NCBI GenBank assembly: GCA_965267405.1
Contig: OZ253954.1
Coordinates: forward strand, 2,914,001-2,978,000
Reading direction: 5' to 3'
DNA: 64,000 bases
Origin: JAPPOI01 sp028818055
Lineage (GTDB): Bacteria > Pseudomonadota > Alphaproteobacteria > Rhodobacterales > Rhodobacteraceae
Both the position numbers and the translations under genes were made by a program. Of the stretch, positions 1 through 10,400 are shown in pieces. Positions within the stretch are counted from its first letter, which is position 1. Each line of letters starts with the position of its first letter. The notes beneath the pieces are model-generated. The model was not told the DNA's origin and ran no database searches. It was given only the letters and a program-made list of their open reading frames with translations.

Positions 1-1658
1 TTTTGTTCGGCATACCCGATGCTCTCTTTGAAAGCCGCAGGAACGGGTTTGTTCAGTATCCGCACTCCAGAGCCGGGGCCTTCATTGACTTCAATTCGGA
101 ACAATCCCGGGTGTTCCGCTTCGCCTCCTGGCCCAACTGTCCAAACTTGGCCGGGTTCGAGTGGATCACCTGCGATACTGTTGTCATTCTGTAACTCAGG
201 CGTTGAAACAAATTTTTCGACCCCATCGTCTCCCATTGTGTAGCTGAAATGAGTGTTTCGGAACTCCGCTGCACCCACACGCTTCTGTTGTTCTTTCACT
301 CGGCGACGCGCTTCAAGCGCAATCCTAACTGCCCACTCGATATCCTCGTCACTTACGCCATTCGCCGTCGGATAAAGAAGCTTAAGGAGCCCGCTTGCCG
401 TTTTATTCACGGCATTTGTGTCTCGTCCAGACAATGCCCCTCCAAAATAAACTCTTCCCTGAAGCGAACCAACGCGGCTTTCGTTGCGCAGCTGGCTCCA
501 ACATTCCGAGAGAAAGTCACTTACTAGGGCAAAATGTGAAGTTAGAAGACCCTTATTGATTTTTGGCACATCCCAACCGGGCAAGAAGGCATGGATCCGA
601 TCCATGAAAGCGGTGTCGTCCTTCATCTCTGGAGGCAGAGGGCCGAAAAGGTGCCCGACGCGCTGTTGGTGCTCGACATCGACATCGAAATTTCCAACCA
701 GAACGATGCTTCCATCGGCGCGAATGCTTTCTTTCCCTCGGCTGAACTCTCCTGACTCCATGTAGCCTTTCATGATGTTGACGCCGTCTTTCTGATCGAA
801 AGACACGCCTGAGACCTCATCAAAACAAACAACATCATACTGGCAGACAAGACCGCGTTGCCCATTTGAATTGTTAACGAACATTTTGGCTACAGTGGCT
901 TTTCCGCCCGATATCAAATGTGCGTAGGGTGAAACTTGTTGAAACAGGTGGCTTTTGCCGGTTCCTCTTGGGCCAAGCTCGACCATGTTATAGTTGCGCT
1001 CAACGAATGGCACCATGCGCAGCATAACTGCGTCCTTTTGGCGCTCTGTCAGGTCTCGAGGTTCCAAGCCAATTGAGCGCAGCAGGAAGTCTTTCCACTC
1101 AGAAGTGCTGAACGTTTGTCGCGCTTTCGCAAGATCGCCGAGCACGTCCCGCTTAGAGAGTTGAATTTCCCGTAAGGCCGTAATTCCGAAGGGACGTCCC
1201 TTACTTTCTTGTGCGATCGACGCGTCATAGTTCAGCGTTACCTCGGCGTAGAACCCTCCCGTCAGCATTCGCTCATGTTCCTGAATCTGCTCAGGATTGA
1301 TCCGCACGTCTGTCAGCCTCAAGCTTGGAAGTGAAGCAACGTAGGAGTCTGTTTTGGCGTCCAGCCTCGCGGTAATTATATCAATTATTTTGACGCTACC
1401 CTCTTCACGGGCCCGAGCCTTAAAGAGCTCCTCTTCACCGGCGCGAACCGTTCGTGATTTCAACTGCCGTTCAACAATCTCCAAGCCTTCTTCGATTTCT
1501 TCTGGATCAATGCTGGCACAATATCTGCCGAGCAAGAACTCTACCACATAAGTCGGCACCGGATACTGTCGGCTGAAGGTTCGGACTAGATCCTTTCGAA
1601 CGAGGTAGCCATCGAGGCTTGCTGCCGCTTTTCGGTCAATGTCGTCAAGCTCGATCAT
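1..1658 (-). CDS. brxL: BrxL, Lon-like AAA+ protein of type I BREX (partial, C-terminus off the left edge)
   Basis: I translated the minus strand from the ATG at 1658 and found 552 codons without a stop, running off the left edge. BrxL is the Lon-like ATPase encoded last in type I BREX operons and is needed for phage exclusion. A Walker A motif (GPRGTGKS) is at about residues 229-236, followed by a Walker B-like segment VCFDE at 277-281. The residues near the edge (from about 525) enter the Lon-protease-like C-terminal part; about 130 residues of the usual length of roughly 680 are missing. The start overlaps the pglZ stop as ATGA, which indicates translational coupling. Family recognition is by sequence and by its place in the operon. 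Confidence 0.9.
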   Translation of the reverse strand, partial: MIELDDIDRKAAASLDGYLVRKDLVRTFSRQYPVPTYVVEFLLGRYCASIDPEEIEEGLEIVERQLKSRTVRAGEEELFKARAREEGSVKIIDIITARLDAKTDSYVASLPSLRLTDVRINPEQIQEHERMLTGGFYAEVTLNYDASIAQESKGRPFGITALREIQLSKRDVLGDLAKARQTFSTSEWKDFLLRSIGLEPRDLTERQKDAVMLRMVPFVERNYNMVELGPRGTGKSHLFQQVSPYAHLISGGKATVAKMFVNNSNGQRGLVCQYDVVCFDEVSGVSFDQKDGVNIMKGYMESGEFSRGKESIRADGSIVLVGNFDVDVEHQQRVGHLFGPLPPEMKDDTAFMDRIHAFLPGWDVPKINKGLLTSHFALVSDFLSECWSQLRNESRVGSLQGRVYFGGALSGRDTNAVNKTASGLLKLLYPTANGVSDEDIEWAVRIALEARRRVKEQQKRVGAAEFRNTHFSYTMGDDGVEKFVSTPELQNDNSIAGDPLEPGQVWTVGPGGEAEHPGLFRIEVNEGPGSGVRILNKPVPAAFKESIGYAEQ

Positions 1659-4000
1659 TTACCTTCTCCGCCAATATCTATCGTTACTTGGCCGACAGTT
1701 GCGCCTAATCCGTCAACAATGACCAGTGTCGCTTTGGCCCCTTCAAGGTCCTCGTTTTCGACGACGACTGATGCTGACCCCGAGGCTGCAAAAGGCTTTG
1801 ATTTTACGACAACGGAGCTCCCCGGGTCAGCTGGTCGTTGGCGAATATCGAGCGTCAGAGTTTCATCGGGAACAGCGAGCACAACTGTGCAGCGCAGTCC
1901 CTTCCAAACAACGTCTGAGATTTCGACGTTCGTCTCTTTGGCGTTCGATGAGGGCTTCACTTGCAAGTGAAGGGTCAGACACTCTTGGAGGCTCAATCCT
2001 CCATGAGTGTACTCCTGACCCAAGCGGAAACAGCCAATGCCATTGGCAAGAGCAAAATGATGTGAGGGATTCCAGAACCAAGGAAAGAGCGGAGTATCTA
2101 TTTTGGCGCCGGGTTTGATCGCCGCGCATCGTCCCCACTTGTTCACTGATAGTGCGCTCGGCAACTCCGTTTTTGGCAATCCTCCTGGCATCAATAGCCA
2201 TCCGTGATCAGTGACAATGCGCACACTTTTCCAGCCAGCTTCGAGAAGTTGGGCGACACGATTTTTTACTTCCGTAATCAGCACGTCGAGATAGCGGGCC
2301 AGTTTCCAACCGCGTTGGTGGCCTTCGTGGTCGATGTCACCCAATTCCGTCCAGGCCATTCCTGCGGGATCGCCGACTTCATTTCGAGGTAACACCTGGT
2401 ATCCTGCATTTACCATCAACTTCTTCAAATGGTGACCGCCCCTTAGAGACTGGCCAGACGCGGCGACTGAAGGGTCGAATTCTTCGCTCTGGTCGCGTCC
2501 TTCGATCTCATGCAACACCGGTGAGACCGCAGGTTTCGCTGTCGAGGTAACGCTTGGCAAAGCTGACCACGCTGGGGTCGCGGTCACTTCCAGTCCGGCG
2601 TATTCCAGTAAAGCTGACAGCCGTTTCCCAAGGTCAAACCTCAGACCATCGACGAACAGGATGCATTCGGAGTCCGTCTGGCTGGCTTTGGGCTTTGATG
2701 CAATCGTCCCACCGGGGTAGCCTTCACTTTCGACAAGCGTCTGAACATGGCGTGCGGAAGCTTCTGCCCAAGGCAAGTAGATCGACCGTAGAGCGGCAAT
2801 CGCTGACGCCGCTAAGGCGTCCGTATTCGTCTCGTGCAGAGCGGACAATACCGCGTCATCAGCCTTCCAGCCGTTTTCTGTGTAGGCGCCTTGAACGTCA
2901 TCCAGCGTCCCACCAGCGAGGGATTGTTTTGTAATCTCAGCAAGATCAGCAAGATGCTTGAGCGCCTTGGCAAGCGGCGCTTGGCCCATTTCAGCCCACA
3001 CCAGAGCCCGTCTGTCCGCATGTAACTCTTCGAGTTCCAGAACGGTTGTTCGGGCGTGTGCATCCGTTACCGTCTCGAGCTCCAGCAGCCTCTGACGGAG
3101 CGCCTCTTCTTCGGCATCGTTCCATTGCGGCCATGCACCCTTTGTCGAAATGTCGCTCAAAAGATCGAAGGAAGGCATTTGGCATTTGCGAAGCGTATCG
3201 GGGATGTTTGGGTATCGCTGCGGGGCTTCGCAGAACCGCTCCCAGACAGCGCCCCACTGACCCTCGCGCCCCGCAAGCTTTTCAGCACCTGTCAGAACGC
3301 CAGCGGTTCTGGGGTCGAGGCCGAGCTGTGAGACGCAGATATCGCTGAACGCTCCCCAGGCTGCCGGACCGATGCGCTCTGCGTAGGCGTCGCCCTGATC
3401 AATCCAGGTCAGCACATCGCGCGTCAGATCTCCGCTGGTCAACAGGCCGTTAAAAAAATCCCGATCCAGCCTTTTGCCCTCAAGCGTAGACACATCCTGC
3501 TCCAGAACTTCGTTCAGTGCGGTGATCATGGCGGCGCGGGTATCGCCGTCCGCAGTCACTTCGAGGCCAAGGCCTCCCTGCGCAGACTTTAGAAACGCGA
3601 GAACAGTCCAGTCCTTGGCGCTGACCTGTGACCAGATCGTGCCGCGATATTGCAGTTCGGCGAGCGGTTTGAGGGCGTCTGGGCATTCGTTGACGGCACG
3701 CAGGTCGGTTCGCGCCACGCCAGGCAGGTACAGGATCGGGACGCTGCCAACCGGAAAATCGATTCCGTCCAGAGTTCCCGCGATGGCACAGCGCAACCAA
3801 ATCGCAGGGCCGGTCCGCCGATCTGGGGCGTAGTCGCCCAGCACCACCATTTCCGGCAGGGCATCCTGAAGCTGCGGGACAACCGCTTGCCACTGCCGAT
3901 CGGGATCGGGCCAGAGGATGCAGGCGGGTTTGACCTGCACTTCTGGGTTATAGGCCGCCGCACCACGGACAGCGTTTTGCAAGCGGTCGATCACCTTCAC
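1655..4000 (-). CDS. pglZ: PglZ, alkaline-phosphatase-superfamily BREX protein
   Basis: 781 residues. PglZ is the core phosphatase-fold component shared by all BREX types; its molecular role in phage exclusion is not settled. The alkaline-phosphatase-like metal-binding segments are visible: FVDGLRFDL at about 449-457, and VTDHGW at about 596-601. The N-terminal half is helical and without a recognised domain. The start overlaps the pglX stop (ATGA, 3997-4000) and the stop overlaps the brxL start, so the three genes should be translated as one coupled unit. The length is typical for type I PglZ (about 800 residues). Confidence 0.93.
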   Translation of the reverse strand: MKVIDRLQNAVRGAAAYNPEVQVKPACILWPDPDRQWQAVVPQLQDALPEMVVLGDYAPDRRTGPAIWLRCAIAGTLDGIDFPVGSVPILYLPGVARTDLRAVNECPDALKPLAELQYRGTIWSQVSAKDWTVLAFLKSAQGGLGLEVTADGDTRAAMITALNEVLEQDVSTLEGKRLDRDFFNGLLTSGDLTRDVLTWIDQGDAYAERIGPAAWGAFSDICVSQLGLDPRTAGVLTGAEKLAGREGQWGAVWERFCEAPQRYPNIPDTLRKCQMPSFDLLSDISTKGAWPQWNDAEEEALRQRLLELETVTDAHARTTVLELEELHADRRALVWAEMGQAPLAKALKHLADLAEITKQSLAGGTLDDVQGAYTENGWKADDAVLSALHETNTDALAASAIAALRSIYLPWAEASARHVQTLVESEGYPGGTIASKPKASQTDSECILFVDGLRFDLGKRLSALLEYAGLEVTATPAWSALPSVTSTAKPAVSPVLHEIEGRDQSEEFDPSVAASGQSLRGGHHLKKLMVNAGYQVLPRNEVGDPAGMAWTELGDIDHEGHQRGWKLARYLDVLITEVKNRVAQLLEAGWKSVRIVTDHGWLLMPGGLPKTELPSALSVNKWGRCAAIKPGAKIDTPLFPWFWNPSHHFALANGIGCFRLGQEYTHGGLSLQECLTLHLQVKPSSNAKETNVEISDVVWKGLRCTVVLAVPDETLTLDIRQRPADPGSSVVVKSKPFAASGSASVVVENEDLEGAKATLVIVDGLGATVGQVTIDIGGEGK

Positions 4001-7000
4001 TTGGCAGCCTCCCGCGCGGCTTTCTTCTCAGCCAGGCTAAGATGATGATTGTTGATGCGGTCGCCGTTGAATGTATCGAACCAAGGGGCAGAGGCGACAT
4101 CCTTGCCGCGATCCTTGGTCCATTTGATGTTGGGTTTGTCGCGCAGGACGCCCGCATCACGTTTGGAAACATCACCGACGGTCATGAAGGGGCGGATGTT
4201 CAGGCGCACGCCATCGTTCAGATCGGGGTCCCAGCCGATGGGCTGCTCCTCCAGCGGCTTCCAACGCACGAAGATGTCGTGCGGGGCTTCCCCCTCCAGG
4301 ATCAGTTCCAGCTTTTTCTTCAGCGCTTCGGCGGCGGCGAGCTTTTCCTGTGCGCCGTCTACACCGCGGGCGATGTCGTCGCGTTGGGTTTTCATCCAGT
4401 CGCCGAGATAGGTGTAGATCAGCGTCTCGAGCGTCTTGCCATCCAGCTTGTGGTAGTTGACCAGTGCGGCAAAGCCGTCTTTCAGGCCGTCCCAGATGTG
4501 CCAGATGAAGGGGCGGTGCTGGAACAGCTTGCAGTGCTGCGTGAAGAACTTGTCGCGCAACCAGCTGTCGAGCGATTTGCCTGCATGTCCTGCGCTGGCC
4601 AGCAGCTGCGGCAGCGTGCTGGTCGTCCAGGCGTCGCCATAGGCGGCGGCGAGTAGGTTCAGCAGGCGGTCTTCGGCCTTGGCTTCGCCACGGATTGGCG
4701 GAATGCAGACAATGCCGTCGTCATCGGCGTGGGGACGCAGGGCGTCGCAGAGGTCCACCCAGGCACGTTGTTCGTCAGCAAGTTCCATGTCGGGATCGAG
4801 TTCGGCTGGCCAGCGATAGCCGAGGAGGCGGGCGACGGCAACTTGGAGTACGGTGTCATCGTTGCGCAGTGGGCCGTTTGCTGTCTGTTTGACGTTTTCG
4901 TCCCAGATGACGGAACCGCAGGGATGGCCGTGAAAAATCCATTGTGTTGGATCAGTGCTATAAGGTTCGGGTAAGCCGTTAGGATATCGCAAATCGGAAT
5001 TCTTCTTCCAATATTCGAGGTCGAAAGGAACTTTTATCAGCGTGCCGTTCGCTACGATTATTTTTTTGTCAATTTTGCGAACTTCACGGAGAAATTCACC
5101 GCTCTTGCAGAACTCGTATATAGCGGGTGCATGATCTTCTTGGTTTGGAATTAGCACCGCAATAGATTTCTCAAAAAGCGCTCCATTATAAAGCGAGAAC
5201 TTGAGGTCTCCGCTAAGCGCGACGGCAACCCCATGTTTGCCCCATGCTTGTTGGCCGCTCTGGTCTTGATTATGAATTCGCTCACGGTGAAGGCTATCCA
5301 TGCCACGAGCGCGCATTGTACTTTCGTCCCAAGCTACAAGGTATGACATCCCGACAAAGTCATCAGAGAGATTAGGAGCGCTTTGAAGTTGTGCCCACCC
5401 TTCAGGTTGCGGCGCATCGAACTCCCATACGCAACGCCCAAATTTCGAGAAGTCACCAGTGCCAAGTCCAAGAAAAGAATCTGTAACGTTCGAAAGAAGG
5501 TCTAGATCATTTCTTCCGCCCAAGTGTATGCGAGCGTCGGGATTGCTTAGCTGATCGGACTGAAGGACTGAATTAATAGGTTCGGTCATTAGGCAGGAGG
5601 ATTTCTTATCGACTCCAATAAAGGCCTTTGTGTCAATGCCTCGTAGATACTCTGTGTCTGCCGTTTCTTCCAAACCGCCGGGGCGGGTCGAAAGAGAAAC
5701 AGCGCAAACATTGACTGCGTTTCCAGGCCCCCGATCAAATGCCTCAGCCCCTCCGCCCAAGTTAACAAGAAAGTTCCAGCGCAACGATCTTAGAAGCTTT
5801 TCTCTTTGGGTCTTGTAGCTGTACAAAAAGAGCCAGTTTTCAGGCATTACGATCTGCATATGACCCGCGCCATCTTGAACGAGCATATCAGAGATGCGTT
5901 CAACAAAAACGTTTGCGAGATCAGCCTTGCCGTCTGGATAGTATTTCTCACAAAAATTTCTAAGCTTTTCGGACTGCCGCCCAGTTCCGAGGTAAGGAAC
6001 ATTCGTAGGAACCCAATAGTATTTCTCCGCAAGAATTAGGGCTGTTTTTGCCAGCCCTTGGGCGACGATCGCAGTTTCTTGGGATTCTTGGGACCTCTCG
6101 CGCGAGAGAGCCTCATGCACAGCAGATGACAATTCATCCCAGCTAACGATTTTTGCAGCGGCGGACTTTGCGGGATTCAACAGACTGCCAAGTACTGGAG
6201 CATCGCGGAACGTGTCATGCATCCAATCCAGCGCGATTGTCAGGTTGCGCTTGCCAAGTCCAAGCTGCTTCCATTCCTCCTTGGCCACGCTGACAGACAG
6301 ACCGGAGCAGGCGAGGTTCAGTTCCGGCAACACCCGGTAGCCGCCCGCGCCGGGATATTTCCACGCCGTCAATGCTAGCGCAAAGGCCGCCAATTCCACA
6401 CAGCGCTGATCGATCTCCAACCCATGGATGTTCTCGCGCAGCACGGCATCCACGGCGTCCTGTGCGCTCAGGCCATCCCGCTCCATCCGCATCGGCACAA
6501 GCATCAGGAAGATCGACACAAGGAAGTGCCCCGATCCGCAGCAGGGGTCGAGCGTGGTGAGGTCTTTCAGTTGCTCCGGCCAGCCATCAAAGGTTCCTGC
6601 CGCTGGGGCCCAGGTACCGTCGTCGTCCTGGACAAAGCGCAGGTAATCGAGCGGCACGCCGGGGATCGATGCCTTGCGGCGCAACTCTTCTTCGCTGGTC
6701 GCGGTTTTCAGGTCCTGCTCTGTCAAACGGCGGGCGGCCCACCAGGCCCCCAACGCGTTGTCCAGCAGGAAGCTGACCATATAGGGTTCTGTGAACAGTT
6801 GGGTTACGGCGGGCAGTTCCCGCGCGCCGATCTTCACCTCGGATTTGTTGATCCGCTCTTTGTTGTCCGCCTGCCAGAACTGGTAGACCCAGCCGAGCGA
6901 GTCCGACGCCGTGAAGACTTCGACCGGCAGGCTTTCGACATGTTTTTCCAGCCGTTGCTGATATTCCGGTGGCAGAGGCAGCTGGAACACAGGAGAGTCC

Positions 7001-7446
7001 AGCCGGAAGATCTGCGGCAACATCCGGGCCGCGTACTGCGCCGCCAGCTCCCATCCGTTGGCCGCGCCTTCATCGGGCGCAAGGTCTTCACACTCCTCGA
7101 GCGAAACAGGGACCGGCCCGCTGGGGTCGGGGTACATGAGCAAGTTGTTTTCGGCCAGGAAGCGGGCGAAGAGCATACGGTGCCAGTGCTCGTACCCGAC
7201 TTCTTCGATCAGCCGATCAAGCTCTTGCGTCTGGCGTTCGGAATGCCGCCGGTCGCCCAACTGACGCCCGTGAATGCGCAAACGCCGCCGAAGGTCGCGG
7301 TCGTCTTCCGAGAGGTGTGGGAAAGCGGATGCTTCGCCCACGCCCAGCTGCTGTAGTGCCGCCTCGGCAGCGTCTTCTGCCACCGTCCGCGCCGCTTTAA
7401 CGGTGCGCTCCAGTTGATTTCTGAGGGTCTTTTCAAGCGGCTGCAT
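3997..7446 (-). CDS. pglX: PglX, BREX adenine-specific DNA methyltransferase
   Basis: 1,149 residues. In type I BREX this enzyme methylates an adenine in a short asymmetric host motif, marking self DNA. The SAM-binding motif I is DPCCGSGHF at 300-308. At the catalytic motif IV position the sequence reads NVPY (482-485), in the context TNVPYLG, where the textbook N6-adenine signature is (D/N)PP(Y/F). The C-terminal half would hold the target-recognition region. It begins 9 bases after brxC ends and overlaps pglZ by ATGA. The NVPY variant may be normal in this PglX branch; I cannot tell from sequence alone. Confidence 0.93.
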   Translation of the reverse strand: MQPLEKTLRNQLERTVKAARTVAEDAAEAALQQLGVGEASAFPHLSEDDRDLRRRLRIHGRQLGDRRHSERQTQELDRLIEEVGYEHWHRMLFARFLAENNLLMYPDPSGPVPVSLEECEDLAPDEGAANGWELAAQYAARMLPQIFRLDSPVFQLPLPPEYQQRLEKHVESLPVEVFTASDSLGWVYQFWQADNKERINKSEVKIGARELPAVTQLFTEPYMVSFLLDNALGAWWAARRLTEQDLKTATSEEELRRKASIPGVPLDYLRFVQDDDGTWAPAAGTFDGWPEQLKDLTTLDPCCGSGHFLVSIFLMLVPMRMERDGLSAQDAVDAVLRENIHGLEIDQRCVELAAFALALTAWKYPGAGGYRVLPELNLACSGLSVSVAKEEWKQLGLGKRNLTIALDWMHDTFRDAPVLGSLLNPAKSAAAKIVSWDELSSAVHEALSRERSQESQETAIVAQGLAKTALILAEKYYWVPTNVPYLGTGRQSEKLRNFCEKYYPDGKADLANVFVERISDMLVQDGAGHMQIVMPENWLFLYSYKTQREKLLRSLRWNFLVNLGGGAEAFDRGPGNAVNVCAVSLSTRPGGLEETADTEYLRGIDTKAFIGVDKKSSCLMTEPINSVLQSDQLSNPDARIHLGGRNDLDLLSNVTDSFLGLGTGDFSKFGRCVWEFDAPQPEGWAQLQSAPNLSDDFVGMSYLVAWDESTMRARGMDSLHRERIHNQDQSGQQAWGKHGVAVALSGDLKFSLYNGALFEKSIAVLIPNQEDHAPAIYEFCKSGEFLREVRKIDKKIIVANGTLIKVPFDLEYWKKNSDLRYPNGLPEPYSTDPTQWIFHGHPCGSVIWDENVKQTANGPLRNDDTVLQVAVARLLGYRWPAELDPDMELADEQRAWVDLCDALRPHADDDGIVCIPPIRGEAKAEDRLLNLLAAAYGDAWTTSTLPQLLASAGHAGKSLDSWLRDKFFTQHCKLFQHRPFIWHIWDGLKDGFAALVNYHKLDGKTLETLIYTYLGDWMKTQRDDIARGVDGAQEKLAAAEALKKKLELILEGEAPHDIFVRWKPLEEQPIGWDPDLNDGVRLNIRPFMTVGDVSKRDAGVLRDKPNIKWTKDRGKDVASAPWFDTFNGDRINNHHLSLAEKKAAREAAK

Positions 7447-7455
7447 ACAGGCGTC

Positions 7456-10400
7456 CTATCGAATAATCACGGGGCCCTGGGCAAGGGCTGCGGCAAGGTC
7501 ATTGCGGGTCTCGTCGAGCCAGGCCTCGAGGTCCGCCTCGGACTTCAGCGTGCGGCTGGGAAGATGGATGGTCTTGGCCGTTGGCTCCATCATCTCCGCC
7601 GCCTGGGTCTGCACTTCATTGAAACGGGATGAGAGCGACTTCACGCGGTCTTCAAATGCGGACAGAGTCAGGGTCTGCAGCGTCTGAAGAACTTCGGCCG
7701 AGCTGCCGACCTTCACTTCCGGCATGTCACTGTTGGTGAGTTTCTGTTCGGCGAGAAGGCGATTACGCTGATCAGGCTGAAGCTTCTGCCAGTTATCGTC
7801 GGCCTTTAGCTTCGCCATTCCAGCTTCGTGCTGTTGTTTGTAAGCCTCAACGAGACGATTAAGTTCGTCACGCAGCATCTGTGTGAAACTCGCCACCAGC
7901 GGTTTCATGGGATCCGGATCAGCCAACAATTGACGCTGATCCTCGATCGCCTGAACTTGTGTCCGCAGAACATCAGCATCAGTCAGGCCATTGGCCCTTT
8001 CTGCAAGTCGTCGCAGGGTCTCCCAGCTGGGCCACCGAGTGTCGATTTCGTTGGCCTGGAGAGTCCAGGCATCGATTGAGGATGTGAGCTCGTCTCTGCT
8101 GTTATAGATGGACAAGAGCTGCTCGTTGCCGGAGGCACGTCTGATATCATCGATCAACGAGAGTTCGGGCGTCTTCGGTTTTGGAGCGTCACCGCCCGCG
8201 CGATTGGCGAGGTCCGTGACGTTTTGAACAAACTGGGGAATTGACGAAAGTTCCTCACCTTGTTTCGCAGTAAGGCCGACCTTCTGAAGAACCTTTCGAA
8301 TTTGAATGCGCTGAGGTGTCGAGATGGTCGTGGCTTCGACAATAAATGACGCCTTGCCAATCGATTTGCGCTCCAATTTTTTTGCGTCGCAAGCGCGGTG
8401 TTGTTCATCCTCTGCTCTGATCAACCCGGAAACAAGAAGGGCAAGCAGTGCGCCATCGACCGCATCCCGTGACCAGCCAAACGGCGGACCCTCAAAATGA
8501 TCACGAATGTCCGTCCCTTTCTTTCCTCCAGCGATGAACGATAGGACGGCTTTACAGACTGCATTCTTTTCAGGTTCCCCTTCATGGCCGACTGCCTTCA
8601 GGGCGTCCGGCGCTCCCTTGTGGGCATTATCATACACCTTGGACCAGCCGGTATTGTCTGCGACCGCAAACTGGGGGTAGAGCCTGGTGAGCGAGTTCGC
8701 AGCGGCTTCAGTAACTGTTGCCTGTAGCCCATCCCCGGTCAGCTCGTTGCCTCCTCCTTGGAATACGCGGGCGCCGGACATGGCCTCCAAGACCAATTCG
8801 TTGATTTTCGCTTCGGCAACCTGACGTATGGTCTCCATTGCGCCGCGCGCTTCCTTGCCTTCTGGGGTATCTGGAGCGCCACGCTTATCAAGAGTCGCAC
8901 TAGCCGCCTTGAACTCGAGAATATTGTTCCGCAGATCATCTGCAGAGCGTCGGGGAATAAAGACAAATACAGTGGGGGATTGATTGCCGGCCTGACGCGC
9001 GTCCGCTCGAACGGAATTGTCATCAGTTGCCCAGCCGTCACGTATCCATACATAGATCCTCTTGTTGGCATCGGGCGGAAGCGTTGGATCGAAGATCGCG
9101 CTCACATCCCGTGTCACTTTTGAGTTGCCATGAAGCAGCGACACACGCCCGACGAGAGCGCCAAATTTTTTCCGGATAAGGTCATCGCGTTCTGCTTCGA
9201 TGCGATGGGATTGGTTCGCCAGCGTAGCTTTCTGACTGAGGAATTCGTCGTTCCAAGCCGAGCTTTCTTCTGTCTGAATTCTATACTCATCGCCAACGCG
9301 CATGATAAGGTCGCATACGTCGAGCAGCTTGGGGAGTTTGCTTCGTAGCCCCGAAGAGCCCGTTGGAAGATCTTCGACTAGCAGGTCCGCGATTGTGTCA
9401 ATCGTCGCTTTGATCCCAATTTCAGAGTTACTGCTACTGATTTTGTTGATCAGAAACACAACGCCACAGGCGCGAGCGGTTAATTTTTCATCCTCGCTAC
9501 CATGCATCCAAGACATGGTCTTTTCGTGCAGCTTTCGCGGCAGGATCCTCGCCTGCAAAAGCTTATCTGCCCCATCAAAATAGAGGAAATCCGCAGGGAC
9601 CGAAAACCCGACATCTTTATCAGCACTTTCTCTGATCGCCTTATGAATAAGGCTTAGTTGGTTGCGAAGTTGACTATCGGTGCCTGATGCGTCCAGAACT
9701 CGATTGGCCGCTTCCCAGAAGCGCCGACGGACTGGAAGGATTGGATAGTCCTGCGCAAAGAAAGCAACGTCATCTTGCCGATGGCCAATGCTAGTTCCAC
9801 TCAGATGCCTTGATATCTCACCTAGGTTCTCCTGCATCATGGCTTCAATCTTGGGTGAGGCCTCAGTCGTTTTTGCAAGAATAACTTGCCTCACCACAGC
9901 ATCGACGTCCGTGTCTGAAAGCTCAATGCGGATAGTGAAGCGACCCTGGAGCTTTGCGAGTGTGGGCGTACCAGTGACCGCGGTCTGACCGGTTCCGACA
10001 AAGGTGAGTTTGCCGCCAAGGCTTTCGTCTTTGACGACCGCTTCGACCATTTCTTGCACTTCGATCGCTCGGTCACCGCTGGTGCCGATAAACTGCTGCA
10101 CTTCGTCGAGTACAACCAGGGTAAGAGGAAGTTTGTTTTCGCGTGAAATTGCGGCCCGTATGGCGGAGATCATTTCCTGGTTGGAAACGTCCTGAACATT
10201 CGGATAGGTATTTTGAAGAGCATCAACCATAGAATTGGATGAGGCAAAAAGTTGCGGTTTGGCTTCGACAAGTGCCGCATGAAGACCTTCTGCGACGTAG
10301 AAATTTGCCAGCTCCTCCTCCCAGTCTAAACCACCTGCCTCTATGTGTGCGCGAACCCGGTCTTCTATTCCCTCTTTCCTCAACCACATTACGAACCGAG

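Noticed and set aside
4042..4656. Open frame of 204 codons on the plus strand
   Set aside because: Antisense to the 3' part of pglX, no recognisable protein.
6424..7356. Open frame of 310 codons on the plus strand
   Set aside because: It is antisense to the pglX coding region and has no family similarity; the minus-strand frame is clearly pglX.
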